In this document: piece after piece, positions 22,805-31,503 of the stretch
How the letters are laid out: every line of letters starts with the position of its first letter
How positions within the stretch are numbered: the first letter of the stretch is position 1
IMG/VR virus record: IMGVR_UViG_3300046740_000479
Coordinates: 1 to 35,431 of that record
DNA: 35,431 bases
Direction: 5' to 3' (one strand)
Origin: a virus
Translations under genes and position numbers: made by a program
Notes under the pieces: model-generated
What the model was told of the DNA's origin: nothing
Seen by the model: the letters and a program-made list of their open reading frames with translations, nothing else
Database searches by the model: none

Positions 22805-23353
22805 TCACAGATAGGCTTCCTGCGCGTAGGGCGCCAACAGTTCGAGCGCCTGCTGCGAGATCGGGGTCACGACCGGCGGTGTGTACGGGTCGTGTTGGGG
22901 GGGGCTGTTCAACCCGAGACGGATCTGCCACAGACGGGCGACGATGATCCGGGCGGCCAGGTTGAACGTCGGCAGCAGCGTCGTGCCCCAACCGGCCGTG
23001 TAGGTCACCGTGTAGTACGGGCCGCGCGAGTAGAACGCCAGATCGAGTTTGCGGCGCACGATCCCCGAGTTCGCATCGATGTCCAGATCGGTGATCGTCA
23101 TGGCCGTCCCCGAGGCGATGTCGACGATCGAGTCGACCGACACGATCGGACGTTCACGTAACGCCAACGTCCGATAGTTGCTCGTCGCCTGAACCCGTTC
23201 GACGACGGTGCGGTTGATGAGCGGCCCGCCGGTGATGTTCTCGATCTGTAGCGTGACGGCGTCGATCATCAGTTGGAGCTCGGCGTCCGACGTGATCACG
23301 CTCGCCGGGATCCGCAACCACGTCTTGATTTCCTCGACGGTGACGATCGCCAT
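22805..23353 (-). CDS. Head-tail connector (gp6-like adaptor)
   Basis: 182 residues. The N-terminus (TVEEIKTWLRIPASVITSDA, then a helix beginning LQLMIDAVTLQIENITG) matches phage gp6-like DNA-packaging/connector proteins, which bind beneath the portal ring. The rest is beta with YYTVTYTAGWG and a helical C-terminus. It follows the capsid gene and the first modification genes. Confidence 0.8.
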   Translation of the reverse strand: MAIVTVEEIKTWLRIPASVITSDAELQLMIDAVTLQIENITGGPLINRTVVERVQATSNYRTLALRERPIVSVDSIVDIASGTAMTITDLDIDANSGIVRRKLDLAFYSRGPYYTVTYTAGWGTTLLPTFNLAARIIVARLWQIRLGLNSPPQHDPYTPPVVTPISQQALELLAPYAQEAYL

Positions 23354-23485
23354 CTAGTCGCCAGGTTTCGACGGCTTCGAGTCCGACTCGGCGGCTTTCC
23401 TGTCTTTCACTTTTCCGGCCGGGCCTTCGTCGATCTCTTCTTCGGCGACCGGGTCGTGGCCTTCGAGTTCGTCGTAGTCACCCAT
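23354..23485 (-). CDS. Tiny charged protein
   Basis: 43 residues, acidic first half (DYDELEGHDPVAEEEIDEG) and lysine/serine-rich second half. It overlaps the glycosyltransferase stop by 8 bases and ends right before the connector start. Likely disordered; function unknown. Confidence 0.55.
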   Translation of the reverse strand: MGDYDELEGHDPVAEEEIDEGPAGKVKDRKAAESDSKPSKPGD

Positions 23486-24488
23486 GATGCGCTCCTGTCT
23501 CGCCTGCGGCGTGTTCGTACGCTGACTCCCACAAACGCCAGCCCTCCTCGATCGTGAATCCCGACGCCTGCTCTTTCGCGGCGGCGCCCATCTCGGCGCG
23601 CATGTCGGCGTCGTTGATCAGATCGGTCAGCCGGCCTTCCCATTCCTGCTCGCTCGAAACGAGGAACCCGGTCTTCCCGTCGACGACGTAGTCGGAGTAC
23701 GGGAGCCGGTCCTGCGCGACGATCGGGATACCGAGCGCACCCATCTCCAACGCCCGCAACCACGTCTTCCCCCGGTTGAACTGGGTGTCTTCCGACGGTG
23801 CGATGGCGATATCGAAATCGATGCCGCGGTAGTAGTCGCCCACGTCGCGTTCCCAAATCGACCAGCGACACTCGCGGCGTACGAGCGGCGAGAAATCGAA
23901 ACCCATGAAGTGCATGTCGACGTCGGGGTGGACCTCGAGCACCCGCCGCAACGGATCGGCGATCGTCACCATGTCGCCGAGGTGGGAGGTGCCACCGGCC
24001 CAACCGATCGTCAGACGGTCGCGGTGCGGACGTTCAAGCTCGAGCAGTCCGGCCTTCACGTGGTTGGGCAGGATGACGATGTTGTCGTTGTACGGGCGGA
24101 TCGTGTCGGCCAGGTGCTCGTTGGTGGTGGTCACCATGTCGCAGAGCCGCAGGCACCGTTTCACCGACTGCCGTAACTGGTCGTTGACGAGGTGCGGCAG
24201 ACCGGACGACGTCGCGTTCAACATGTCGTCGTCGACCTCGTAGACGAGCTTGGTCAATCCGACGAGGCCTTCGAGGAGGCGGGCGCCTTCCTTGCCGGCG
24301 GGCCGTTGGAAGACGAGCACGTCGAGTTGCCCGGCTTCCTGCGGGGTCACACCGGGACCGCCGGGTCGGGCGACACCGACGATGTGATGCGAGTTCTTCT
24401 CCATGTGCTGCGCCGGCAGCCAGCACCGATAGTAAGACGACCCGTCGAACGAGTGAGGGACGACGCCGATCGTGAGGGTTCTCATCAT
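23478..24488 (-). CDS. GT-B glycosyltransferase (GT4-like)
   Basis: 336 residues, ATGA overlap with the preceding methyltransferase. The N-terminus (SFDGSSYYRCWLPAQHMEKN) resembles an acceptor domain and the C-terminal half has GT-B signatures: LTIGWAGGTSHLGDM, then LEMGALGIPIVAQD with a following YVVDGKTGFLV, where an acidic residue and the G-rich loop bind the nucleotide-sugar. It lies one gene after the major capsid gene, so the capsid or a decoration protein is a likely substrate. Confidence 0.88.
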   Translation of the reverse strand: MMRTLTIGVVPHSFDGSSYYRCWLPAQHMEKNSHHIVGVARPGGPGVTPQEAGQLDVLVFQRPAGKEGARLLEGLVGLTKLVYEVDDDMLNATSSGLPHLVNDQLRQSVKRCLRLCDMVTTTNEHLADTIRPYNDNIVILPNHVKAGLLELERPHRDRLTIGWAGGTSHLGDMVTIADPLRRVLEVHPDVDMHFMGFDFSPLVRRECRWSIWERDVGDYYRGIDFDIAIAPSEDTQFNRGKTWLRALEMGALGIPIVAQDRLPYSDYVVDGKTGFLVSSEQEWEGRLTDLINDADMRAEMGAAAKEQASGFTIEEGWRLWESAYEHAAGETGAHHG

Positions 24489-25141
24489 CTCGCCTTCTGA
24501 AACTTCTTGTTCGGGTTGTGATAGGTGAGGGCCTGTTCGCGGCGGTACTGGGCGAGGAGCCGTTCACGGTTCTCGGCCGCCTCGGTACGGGCCTCGGCGC
24601 GGATGACACCGATCCCACCCCATGTCACCGGCCAGGCGACGAGTTCTTCTTTGTCGCCGTCGAGGGTGAACCAGAACCGGTTCACCTCGATGAACGGCAT
24701 CTCGGCGTGGAGACAGATGTCGTGGAACCCGATGACACCACCCGGCCGCACCAGCGGCGAGTAGAGCTCGTAATCGGCTTTGACGCCTTCGTAGGTGTGG
24801 TCGCCGTCGATGAACAGCATGTCGACCGGCGCGCCGTCGAGTTCTTTCACGAGTTGGTCACGGGTGTCGGGATGGTGACTGTCGCCCAGGATGACCGTCA
24901 TGCCGAGATCGTTGACCTGCGGGCCGTCCGGGTAGCCAGGCGGTGGCATGTCGACACCGATGACCCGGGCACCCAACTGGTGCCAGGCCCACAGGGTGCC
25001 ACCGGCGAACGCGCCGACTTCGACGATCGTGTCGAGCGGTTCGAGGTCCATGACGATCGCGAGGTAGGCGGCGAGTTCCTGTTCTTTCTGGATAGCGGAG
25101 TGCTCGCCGATTGCCGTCCTCGCGATCGTCAACGGATGCAT
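24485..25141 (-). CDS. SAM-dependent methyltransferase (Methyltransf_24 / CmcI-like)
   Basis: 218 residues. Class I motifs: TIVEVGAFAGGTLWAWHQLG (motif I), ARVIGVDMP, DMLFIDGDHTYEGVKAD and LVRPGGVIGFHDI. This family acts on sugars and small molecules in glycan and antibiotic pathways. It starts 4 bases after the capsid stop with no clear ribosome site, so it probably depends on ribosomes leaving the capsid gene. It overlaps the glycosyltransferase start, which suggests a joint task. Confidence 0.85.
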   Translation of the reverse strand: MHPLTIARTAIGEHSAIQKEQELAAYLAIVMDLEPLDTIVEVGAFAGGTLWAWHQLGARVIGVDMPPPGYPDGPQVNDLGMTVILGDSHHPDTRDQLVKELDGAPVDMLFIDGDHTYEGVKADYELYSPLVRPGGVIGFHDICLHAEMPFIEVNRFWFTLDGDKEELVAWPVTWGGIGVIRAEARTEAAENRERLLAQYRREQALTYHNPNKKFQKAR

Positions 25142-25145
25142 AGGT

Positions 25146-26567
25146 TCAGCTGATCGTCAGGTTGCGGAACGCCGCCGTCGTGGCGATCTGGCTCGAGGTA
25201 CGCCAGAACATGTACCAGCCGGCCTGACCGGACGGCAGCTGTGAACTGGCGCTGGTGCCCTTGATGAGCGGGTCGTACAACATCGACACACCGACACGGT
25301 CGGCGATGATGAACTGTCCGAAGTCGCCGTAGACGAGCGTGGTCGACGCCGTACCCGACGCCGCCGACGTGCCCGTCGTCGTCGCCGAGAAATCGGAGGC
25401 CTCGTACACCGGCTGACCGAGCAGCGACGGCGGGGTATCCGACGTCATGTTCGCCCAGAAACTGCCGCCGCCGTACTGGTCGATGGCTCGCACCTTGTTC
25501 AGGATGACGATGTTCGCCATGAAACAGGCGCCGGGTGCCTTACGGAACCGGGGTGGCAGGGCCGCTTGCAGGTTGTAGACGTCGGGGATCGACGCCGTAC
25601 CGTTGAACGCCGTACCCGTCGTCGACGGGGCGACGCGCGTACCGGACGTCAGACCGGACTCGATGCCTTGCGGGGCGAGGGTGCCGGAACCGGTCGCGAA
25701 GTACGACGACTCGATGCGGTCCTTCGCGTCGGACAGCAGACCGGGCAACTGGGTACCGAAATCGGTATCGTCCAACGCCTCGTAGGTGCCGAGCACCCAC
25801 GCCGCGAACTTCTTCGGTACCACCTGGATCTGCGCGAAGTCCGACGGTGCCGCATCTGCCGCGGTGGCGGCTTCGGCGACGAGCGCCGCGTTGACACCGG
25901 CCGAGGAGACACCTTGCCAGGCGTTCGAGGTGGTCTGCACGATGCGCGACACCCGCCGGAACGGGTTCGCCGACGACGAGTTGGTGAGCACGATGGTCGG
26001 GTCGAGCACGTACGGGAGCAGGTAGCCGCCCGAGGCGTTCGCCAGACGGATGTCTCGGAACCGGTTGTCTTCACCCGAATCGAGATAGGCGCGGAACGCA
26101 TCCCGATACTCGGGGGAACCGGTGAGCAGGATGTGGCGGGCGATCTGCGGGCTCTGCGCCCGAACGGTGGCCGCTTCGGCGCGGTCGTCGGGGAACTCCC
26201 AGCGCTGCCGCTTCGAATCACCCTCGATCAGATCCATGGCGCGGGCACGGAGCTCGTCGCCCGACACCAGGTTCGAGCGGACACGCTCGAGGTCTTCGAG
26301 CGGGTCACGGTTCGAGCGGACAACGACGGTCGGGCCGGTGCGGGGCTCTTCCCGGTTCTCGGGTTCGGCCGACAGGGTCCGGATGCGGTCCAACTCGGCC
26401 ATCCGCTTGCGTAGCGGCGCGACCGAGGCTTCCAGTTCGGCGTGCTCGTGGATGAGGGTGTCCTGCAAGATGACGTCTTCATCGGTCGGAGATTGGATGT
26501 CGGCGATGGAACGCAGGTCGGCCTGGATCGACCGCATCCGCTCTTCCATCTCTTGAACGGTGCTCAT
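25146..26567 (-). CDS. Major capsid protein, HK97 fold
   Basis: 473 residues with AAGGAG before the ATG. Residues 1 to about 115 form the coiled-coil delta/scaffold domain (EMEERMRSIQADLRSIADIQ), probably removed by the upstream protease. The mature part shows typical HK97 sequence (NASGGYLLPYVLDPTIVLTN, VPKKFAAWVLGTYEALDDTD, SLLGQPVYEASDF, DFGQFIIADRVGVSMLYDP). Order portal-protease-capsid supports it. Confidence 0.93.
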   Translation of the reverse strand: MSTVQEMEERMRSIQADLRSIADIQSPTDEDVILQDTLIHEHAELEASVAPLRKRMAELDRIRTLSAEPENREEPRTGPTVVVRSNRDPLEDLERVRSNLVSGDELRARAMDLIEGDSKRQRWEFPDDRAEAATVRAQSPQIARHILLTGSPEYRDAFRAYLDSGEDNRFRDIRLANASGGYLLPYVLDPTIVLTNSSSANPFRRVSRIVQTTSNAWQGVSSAGVNAALVAEAATAADAAPSDFAQIQVVPKKFAAWVLGTYEALDDTDFGTQLPGLLSDAKDRIESSYFATGSGTLAPQGIESGLTSGTRVAPSTTGTAFNGTASIPDVYNLQAALPPRFRKAPGACFMANIVILNKVRAIDQYGGGSFWANMTSDTPPSLLGQPVYEASDFSATTTGTSAASGTASTTLVYGDFGQFIIADRVGVSMLYDPLIKGTSASSQLPSGQAGWYMFWRTSSQIATTAAFRNLTIS

Positions 26568-27349
26568 GTGGCACTCCTTGTGCGAATGAACTCGGCGTAA
26601 CGCGCCCGTAGTTCTTCTTTGGGTGACCGGACCGAGTGCTCTTCGAGCGGGTCGCCGGTGGCTGGTCCCGAATCGTCGGGAGTGCCGATCTCTGGCGGGT
26701 CGACAGGAGTGCCAGAGCGATACTTCTCCAAAAGCCGCTCGATCTCTTCGAGCGGCAGCGTGTCGAGATAGGCGTTCATCATGGCGAGCGCGCGGACACC
26801 GACGACCTCGGCGCCGGCGTAGACCGGGAACGTCGCCGGACCGAACTCACGTAACGTCGACTCGGTGCGCCGCACCGTCGGCAGATCACCGGAATGGTCG
26901 GCACGGAACCCGCCACGAGGCACCAACGGGTCGGAACGGCGGAACGCACCGGAGAACGAATAAGCGGTGATCGAACCCTCGCGGATCGATTCGAGCACCG
27001 CACGTGCGCGCGGGCTGTCGTGGTAGCGGGTACGGGTGAACAGGCCCCGCTTGTCGGCGCGGATCTCTTCAGGAACACCGATCGGAACCGAATCGACCTC
27101 CGACGGTGTGTGGAACAGCGTCATGCCGTGGTTGAACATCACCGGGATGTTCCACCCACCCTTGGCGCGCCGTGCATGGTCGATGGCCCGGTTGAACGCC
27201 GCCGGGTCGATCTCCTCGATGTATTCACCGTCGGCGTCGCGCACCGGTGCCGGCGTATTGAACACCGTCGCATAGGCGTCGACGGTGCGGCCGTCGCCAC
27301 CGGAACGAACCGAGATGTCCTCGAGGGCGAACGAGCGGGTGTATTCCAT
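26564..27349 (-). CDS. Prohead maturation protease (HK97 family)
   Basis: 261 residues, ATGA overlap with the capsid gene. MEYTRSFALEDISVRSGGDG begins the fold; catalytic histidine fits H74 in VMFNHGM and serine S131 in ITAYSFSGAF. It cleaves the capsid delta domain during head maturation. The C-terminal 60 residues are Pro- and Glu-rich and probably disordered. Confidence 0.9.
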   Translation of the reverse strand: MEYTRSFALEDISVRSGGDGRTVDAYATVFNTPAPVRDADGEYIEEIDPAAFNRAIDHARRAKGGWNIPVMFNHGMTLFHTPSEVDSVPIGVPEEIRADKRGLFTRTRYHDSPRARAVLESIREGSITAYSFSGAFRRSDPLVPRGGFRADHSGDLPTVRRTESTLREFGPATFPVYAGAEVVGVRALAMMNAYLDTLPLEEIERLLEKYRSGTPVDPPEIGTPDDSGPATGDPLEEHSVRSPKEELRARYAEFIRTRSAT

Positions 27350-27352
27350 TGG

Positions 27353-28789
27353 TCATCCTTTCCCGTTCGCCGACGGCGCGCGGGGACGTCCCGTAGCTGA
27401 TGGAGTTGTCGGTATCGACGCCGGCATCGGCATCTTGGAAGCCGGAGTCTGCGGCTTGGTGAGCACCGGCTGAACCCCGGCGGCCTGTCCGAGCTTCGCC
27501 CCGGCCGCGGTGCCGCCGATGGCGTCGGTGATCGTCTCGCGTCCCGTGATACCCGGAGGCGGCGCTTCCGGTGCGGACACCAACAGCGACAGATCACCGG
27601 AGGTCACCGCCGACAGGATCGAATCACGGGTGAACCCGGCCTGCACGAACGTCAGGATCGCCGCCGAGTTCACCTGCGTCACTTGCGCCTTCTCCGTCTC
27701 GGCGGCCTGCAACGCGGCGATATCGGAGGTGTCGTACCAGAGCTGCACGCCCTGCGCCGGCACGTTCGGCACGAGTTTCTGCAACGACGCGCACGCCGAA
27801 CGCCACAACGGCCGCAGGTGCATGTCGGCCAGTTGCCGCATGGCCGTCTCGTACGACTCGCCCGGCTCGGCGTTCCGCAACCCGACGAGAACCGGAGAGA
27901 CACCGGCCGCCGCGCAGATCCGGGTCTCACCGCCGGTCTGCACGTTGCGGTAATCGATGTCGGCCAGCCCGCCACCCATCATCGGATCGGCGCCCTGGTC
28001 GAAGATCAACGGTTTGAACGCGTTGGCGACACCGCCGTACTTCGCCTGGATCCGCTCCATCAACGAGTCGACCGTCTCCGGTTTCAACGGACGCGTGTAC
28101 TTGACGGCGACGATCGGAGAGCCGTGGTCCATGTACATCGACTTGTAGTTCGTCATCGCCGAATCGGCGTTCACGTCGCGCAGCACCGGCGTCAACCACG
28201 ACATGCCCCGGAACTGGGCGACCGGATCAGGGATCGGGGACCAGTGGGCGACCTCGTCGACGGTGAAGAACTGGGCCTTCGATTTCGCCGCCGGATCGGC
28301 CAGCGACGGATCCCAGTCGTAACCGAGCGGCCGCTTGTAGCGCGTCCCGCTCGGCGACACGACAACTTCGGACACGATCGTCACCTCAGCCGACGGCAAC
28401 ACCAGCAACTCGTCGACGGCGACCTTGGCGACGAACGCGTTCCCGGTCAGCGACGACTGCTGTTCCATCCGCGCCCACAGTTCGCCCGCCGTCGCGTTCG
28501 GCCACGGATACTCGAGGATGCGGAGATCCGGGTTCCCGAACAGGCGCTTGTCGACGAGCGAACGAAACTTGAACGCCGCCTCGGCGAGCATCATCATCCG
28601 CACCAGGGTGCAGGCGAACACGACACCGTTCGTCTCGTACGCCTGCGTCGCCGCCGCCACCAGCGGCTTGACCGCCGGTTCCTTCTTCGGGTCGTTCGTG
28701 TAGGTCATCAGGACCGCGGCGCCCGACGCCATACCTTCGTAGTAGCCCTGGGCCCGGTAGCGGGCCGTCACACGGTCGAGGAGTCTCAT
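27353..28789 (-). CDS. Portal protein
   Basis: 478 residues, ATGA overlap with the preceding zinc protein. Portal features: FRGMSWLTPVLRDVNADSAM helix pair, PIVAVKYTRPLKPET, the GGLADIDYRNVQTGGETRIC segment and VSPVLVGLRNAEPGESYETA, typical of HK97-type portals. Forms the dodecameric DNA gate in the head. The Pro-rich C-terminal tail (about residue 430 on) is probably disordered. Confidence 0.92.
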   Translation of the reverse strand: MRLLDRVTARYRAQGYYEGMASGAAVLMTYTNDPKKEPAVKPLVAAATQAYETNGVVFACTLVRMMMLAEAAFKFRSLVDKRLFGNPDLRILEYPWPNATAGELWARMEQQSSLTGNAFVAKVAVDELLVLPSAEVTIVSEVVVSPSGTRYKRPLGYDWDPSLADPAAKSKAQFFTVDEVAHWSPIPDPVAQFRGMSWLTPVLRDVNADSAMTNYKSMYMDHGSPIVAVKYTRPLKPETVDSLMERIQAKYGGVANAFKPLIFDQGADPMMGGGLADIDYRNVQTGGETRICAAAGVSPVLVGLRNAEPGESYETAMRQLADMHLRPLWRSACASLQKLVPNVPAQGVQLWYDTSDIAALQAAETEKAQVTQVNSAAILTFVQAGFTRDSILSAVTSGDLSLLVSAPEAPPPGITGRETITDAIGGTAAGAKLGQAAGVQPVLTKPQTPASKMPMPASIPTTPSATGRPRAPSANGKG

Positions 28790-28953
28790 CGCCGGCGCCT
28801 ATTCCGCTTCTCCGACTTTTCGATCTCCTTCAACGCCTGAAGGATCCCCATCGGTTGAGCCGGAGGACACGCGGGACACCTGAACTCGTCATGCCACAGT
28901 TCGCATCGCGGGCACTGCCACGGCGTCAGAGGATGGCGAACGCTGCTTCTCAT
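28786..28953 (-). CDS. Tiny zinc-ribbon protein next to the portal gene
   Basis: 55 residues from the ATG at 28953 (ATGA overlap). CPRC and CPAC pairs form a zinc ribbon, and the C-terminus is strongly basic (EKRNRRRR), so DNA or RNA binding is likely. Its insertion between terminase and portal genes is not part of the common core order. Confidence 0.65.
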   Translation of the reverse strand: MRSSVRHPLTPWQCPRCELWHDEFRCPACPPAQPMGILQALKEIEKSEKRNRRRR

Positions 28954-29156
28954 CGTGCGTTCCTCCACCGTTCCAGGATCTCGTCATGAGAACCACGCAG
29001 AGCCGCCCGCCGCTTGTCGTCACGCAGGAGCGCGTCGCCGGCGACGAGCACACCGAACACGACGAGCACGATCCCGACCGCCCACCAGCCGATCAGCCAC
29101 GCGCCGACGAGCATCAACACGACCGCGGCGCCCAGCTCGACGGCGGGACGGGTCAC
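28950..29156 (-). CDS. Small membrane protein between terminase and portal
   Basis: 68 residues from a GTG at 29156 (GTGA overlap). Two membrane segments (LGAAVVLMLVGAWLI and AVGIVLVVFGVLVAGDALL) and a charged cytoplasmic tail (DDKRRAALRGSHDEILERWR). Membrane proteins are rare in this part of phage genomes; it is probably cargo. Function unknown. Confidence 0.65.
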   Translation of the reverse strand: MTRPAVELGAAVVLMLVGAWLIGWWAVGIVLVVFGVLVAGDALLRDDKRRAALRGSHDEILERWRNAR

Positions 29157-29329
29157 GTACCGACAGGATTGTGACCGCTGATCACCGCAGCACCATGCTC
29201 GGAGATGAACCGATCGGATTGCGCCTGATAGGCGGCGACGCGCGCCGTCTCCGACGCGACACCGGCCTGCACACCCGAGCTCGTCGCCGCCTCGTCCGCG
29301 CTGTTGGCATCACCATACGAACCGGACAT
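29153..29329 (-). CDS. Tiny Ala/Ser-rich protein
   Basis: 58 residues, TGATG overlap with the previous gene, soluble and alanine/serine-rich (NSADEAATSSGVQAGVASET). Unknown; gene structure and coupling support that it is translated. Confidence 0.55.
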   Translation of the reverse strand: MSGSYGDANSADEAATSSGVQAGVASETARVAAYQAQSDRFISEHGAAVISGHNPVGT

Positions 29330-29598
29330 CACGCCTCCCCTGTTCCCTCGTCGATCGCCAGACCGGCGTCCCACTCGAACATCGACCCGCCGGCACCGAC
29401 CGTGTGACCGCCACGACCGGAACCGGCCGGAGTCTGGAACTCGGCGATCGTCTCCGCGGCACGACCGAGAGCCGCCGACTCCGACTGTCCCATCGCCGGC
29501 GAGATGATCGACGTCGTATCCGGACCGGGCACCGCCGTCGAATGACCCGGCGCCGGATCCGGTCCGACACCGTTGCGTTCCTGCTTGGGTGTGAGCAT
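29329..29598 (-). CDS. Small unknown protein after terminase
   Basis: 89 residues from the ATG at 29598, with AAAGG 8 bases upstream; a GTG at 29607 is the alternative. Pro/Gly/Ser-rich and probably disordered. It follows the large terminase stop after 12 bases. No family recognised. Confidence 0.55.
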   Translation of the reverse strand: MLTPKQERNGVGPDPAPGHSTAVPGPDTTSIISPAMGQSESAALGRAAETIAEFQTPAGSGRGGHTVGAGGSMFEWDAGLAIDEGTGEA

Positions 29599-29610
29599 CA
29601 CTTGCACCTT

Positions 29611-31038
29611 TCACCAGACGCCAGGTTCGGCAGACTCGGACTTCAAGAACCCCCACAACGCGAACGACGCCGCCACCAGAGGCGAGATGTCATCGGACGT
29701 ACCGCGACGATCCCACCCCCACGCCTGCCCGATCGGCCGCTGCTTCGCGCCGGCCACCGCCCGACCCAACCGCACATCGGACTGATGCACGATCTGCCGT
29801 TGCGTCACCGCGTCGTAGAAGCCCTCAGCGGCCTGCGCGACGTCGTGCGCCGCCGGGATAGTCAACTCCACGCCAGAACGCTCCAGCAGGCCTAGAGCGG
29901 TGCCTGCCGGCCCGCTGCGATCCACCACCACGGCGAGCGGGTCGTGGCGCTCCACCAACTCGACGAGACGGTCACCGATCCAATCGACCCCCGGCTTGTG
30001 GTCGACGAGCTCCACCATCAACGAACCATCCGACAACCGGCCCGCCGTGGCGATCACACCGAAGGTCCGCTCCGGAGTCGCGTCAGCCGCGAAACACACC
30101 GGCGCCGGCCGCTCCTCCGACGGCGACGCGCACGCCTCCCAGTCGGCGAGCTCGATCACCGAGAACGACTCGTCCGACGGCCAGTCACCGACACCGAGAC
30201 GTTCCGCCGCGAACCCTTCCGTCGACATCGCTGCGCGTTCACGCTCGACGTACTCCGGTGAGATCCGGATACCGAGCGCCGGGTTCGCCACACGCCAGGC
30301 TTCCGGGTCGGCCGGATCGTGCTCGTCCTCCACGGACCATTCGAGATACGTGAGCCCCGCATCGCCACCGGCCAACGCGCGCCGTCGCACCGAAGCCAGA
30401 TGCGACGAGGCCTGACCGATGCCGGCAGTGCCCGTGTACCAGAGCTGCGGATTCCGGACCGCCGACAACGTCGGCAACATCGCCCTGATCGCATCGTCCC
30501 CGAGGATCTGCGCCTCGTCGAACACGATGCAATCCCCGGTGAAGCCCCGACCCGAACCCTTCGACCGGGCCATGAACCGCAACCGGGCACCAGACAACAA
30601 CTCGACCGCCTCGTCGCCGTGCCCCATCGGAATCGACTTCACCCGCTTACGAAGTCGGTCGCAGTTCATTATCAGGTCACGGATACGCAGGAACCCTTCG
30701 CGCGCCGTCTTGAACTCGTGCGCCGAATGGATCACCAGCCGCTCTTTGAGCATGAACAACCCGACGAGCTCACGCGCCATCAACAGTTCGCCCTTACCGT
30801 TCTGACGGGGCACCACCAACCCGACCTCGAACGACGCCCACCTACGACGATCATCCGGTGACTCGGCCAGACCGTGCTCCAAACAGAGCGCCTGCCACGG
30901 GTCGAGCACGAGCCCGACCGACGCGCAGAACTCGACCGCCTCCTGGCCCGACGTCGACGAGTACGGCGGATGCGTCAAGATCCGCGGAGCCTGACTACCC
31001 AGACAGTCGGGCCTCACGTCGGGAAGCAAGCTCGTCAA
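29611..31038 (-). CDS. terL: Terminase large subunit
   Basis: 475 residues from a TTG at 31038 supported by GGGAG 7 bases upstream. ATPase domain: Walker A variant PRQNGKGE (77-84) and Walker B IVFDEA (171-176). Nuclease domain in the second half with acidic residues in VCFAADATPE and AVVVDRSG. It pumps DNA into the prohead through the portal and cuts concatemers. It overlaps the upstream gene by 44 bases. Confidence 0.93.
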   Translation of the reverse strand: MTSLLPDVRPDCLGSQAPRILTHPPYSSTSGQEAVEFCASVGLVLDPWQALCLEHGLAESPDDRRRWASFEVGLVVPRQNGKGELLMARELVGLFMLKERLVIHSAHEFKTAREGFLRIRDLIMNCDRLRKRVKSIPMGHGDEAVELLSGARLRFMARSKGSGRGFTGDCIVFDEAQILGDDAIRAMLPTLSAVRNPQLWYTGTAGIGQASSHLASVRRRALAGGDAGLTYLEWSVEDEHDPADPEAWRVANPALGIRISPEYVERERAAMSTEGFAAERLGVGDWPSDESFSVIELADWEACASPSEERPAPVCFAADATPERTFGVIATAGRLSDGSLMVELVDHKPGVDWIGDRLVELVERHDPLAVVVDRSGPAGTALGLLERSGVELTIPAAHDVAQAAEGFYDAVTQRQIVHQSDVRLGRAVAGAKQRPIGQAWGWDRRGTSDDISPLVAASFALWGFLKSESAEPGVW

Positions 31039-31243
31039 GATCGTCTCCCTCGGTCACCCGATCAGCCGCCACGTCGATCGCCGCCTGAGTCATCCGCAAC
31101 TCACGCGCCAGAGCGGCCAGAGCAGCCGGCGGCGTCTCCGGATCAACCATCGCTTTCGCCATCTGCAACCGCGACGCCTCGAGCACCTCCACCGACACGC
31201 CGCCGCCCTTCACGGCCGTAAGCACATTCCGGCGACGCCTCAC
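30995..31243 (-). CDS. Putative terminase small subunit
   Basis: 82 residues from the GTG at 31243 (GTGA overlap with the HNH stop); a GTG at 31246 is equally possible. A basic start (RRRRNV) and helical body (EVLEASRLQMAKAMVDPETP, LAALARELRMTQAAIDVAAD) are typical of a small actinophage gene before terL that is often called the small terminase. It would recognise the packaging site. Confidence 0.6.
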   Translation of the reverse strand: MRRRRNVLTAVKGGGVSVEVLEASRLQMAKAMVDPETPPAALAALARELRMTQAAIDVAADRVTEGDDLDELASRREARLSG

Positions 31244-31503
31244 CACCTCGAGCCCTCCCGAGCTCGACGGCGCGCGTTCGTCATCCGAGCGCCGGCCGCA
31301 CGGTTACACGCGCGATGCGTCAGGAGCCGGGGACCGGCACCACCGGCGACCCGAGGCACGGTGTGATCGAGGTCGAGGAGCTGGCCGGGGAACATCGGAC
31401 GGCCGCAGCGCCAGCACGGCTCACCAGGTCGGAGCATCGCCAGTTGCCGCTTGCGTTCCTGCTGGTGCTCGTAACCCAAACCGCGGTCAGTAGTCGATTT
31501 CAT
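31240..31503 (-). CDS. HNH endonuclease
   Basis: 87 residues from the ATG at 31503; a GTG at 31512 is the alternative. CWRC zinc pair, HNH core LLDLDHTVPRVAGG (His-Asn/Asp part) and THRACNRAAGA. In many HK97-type phages an HNH protein beside terminase is required for DNA cutting during packaging, which its position supports. Confidence 0.85.
   Translation of the reverse strand: MKSTTDRGLGYEHQQERKRQLAMLRPGEPCWRCGRPMFPGQLLDLDHTVPRVAGGAGPRLLTHRACNRAAGARMTNARRRAREGSRW

Noticed and set aside
27683-28840. 385-residue plus-strand open frame
   Set aside because: Antisense shadow of the portal gene; His/Arg-rich artefact of high-GC codon use.
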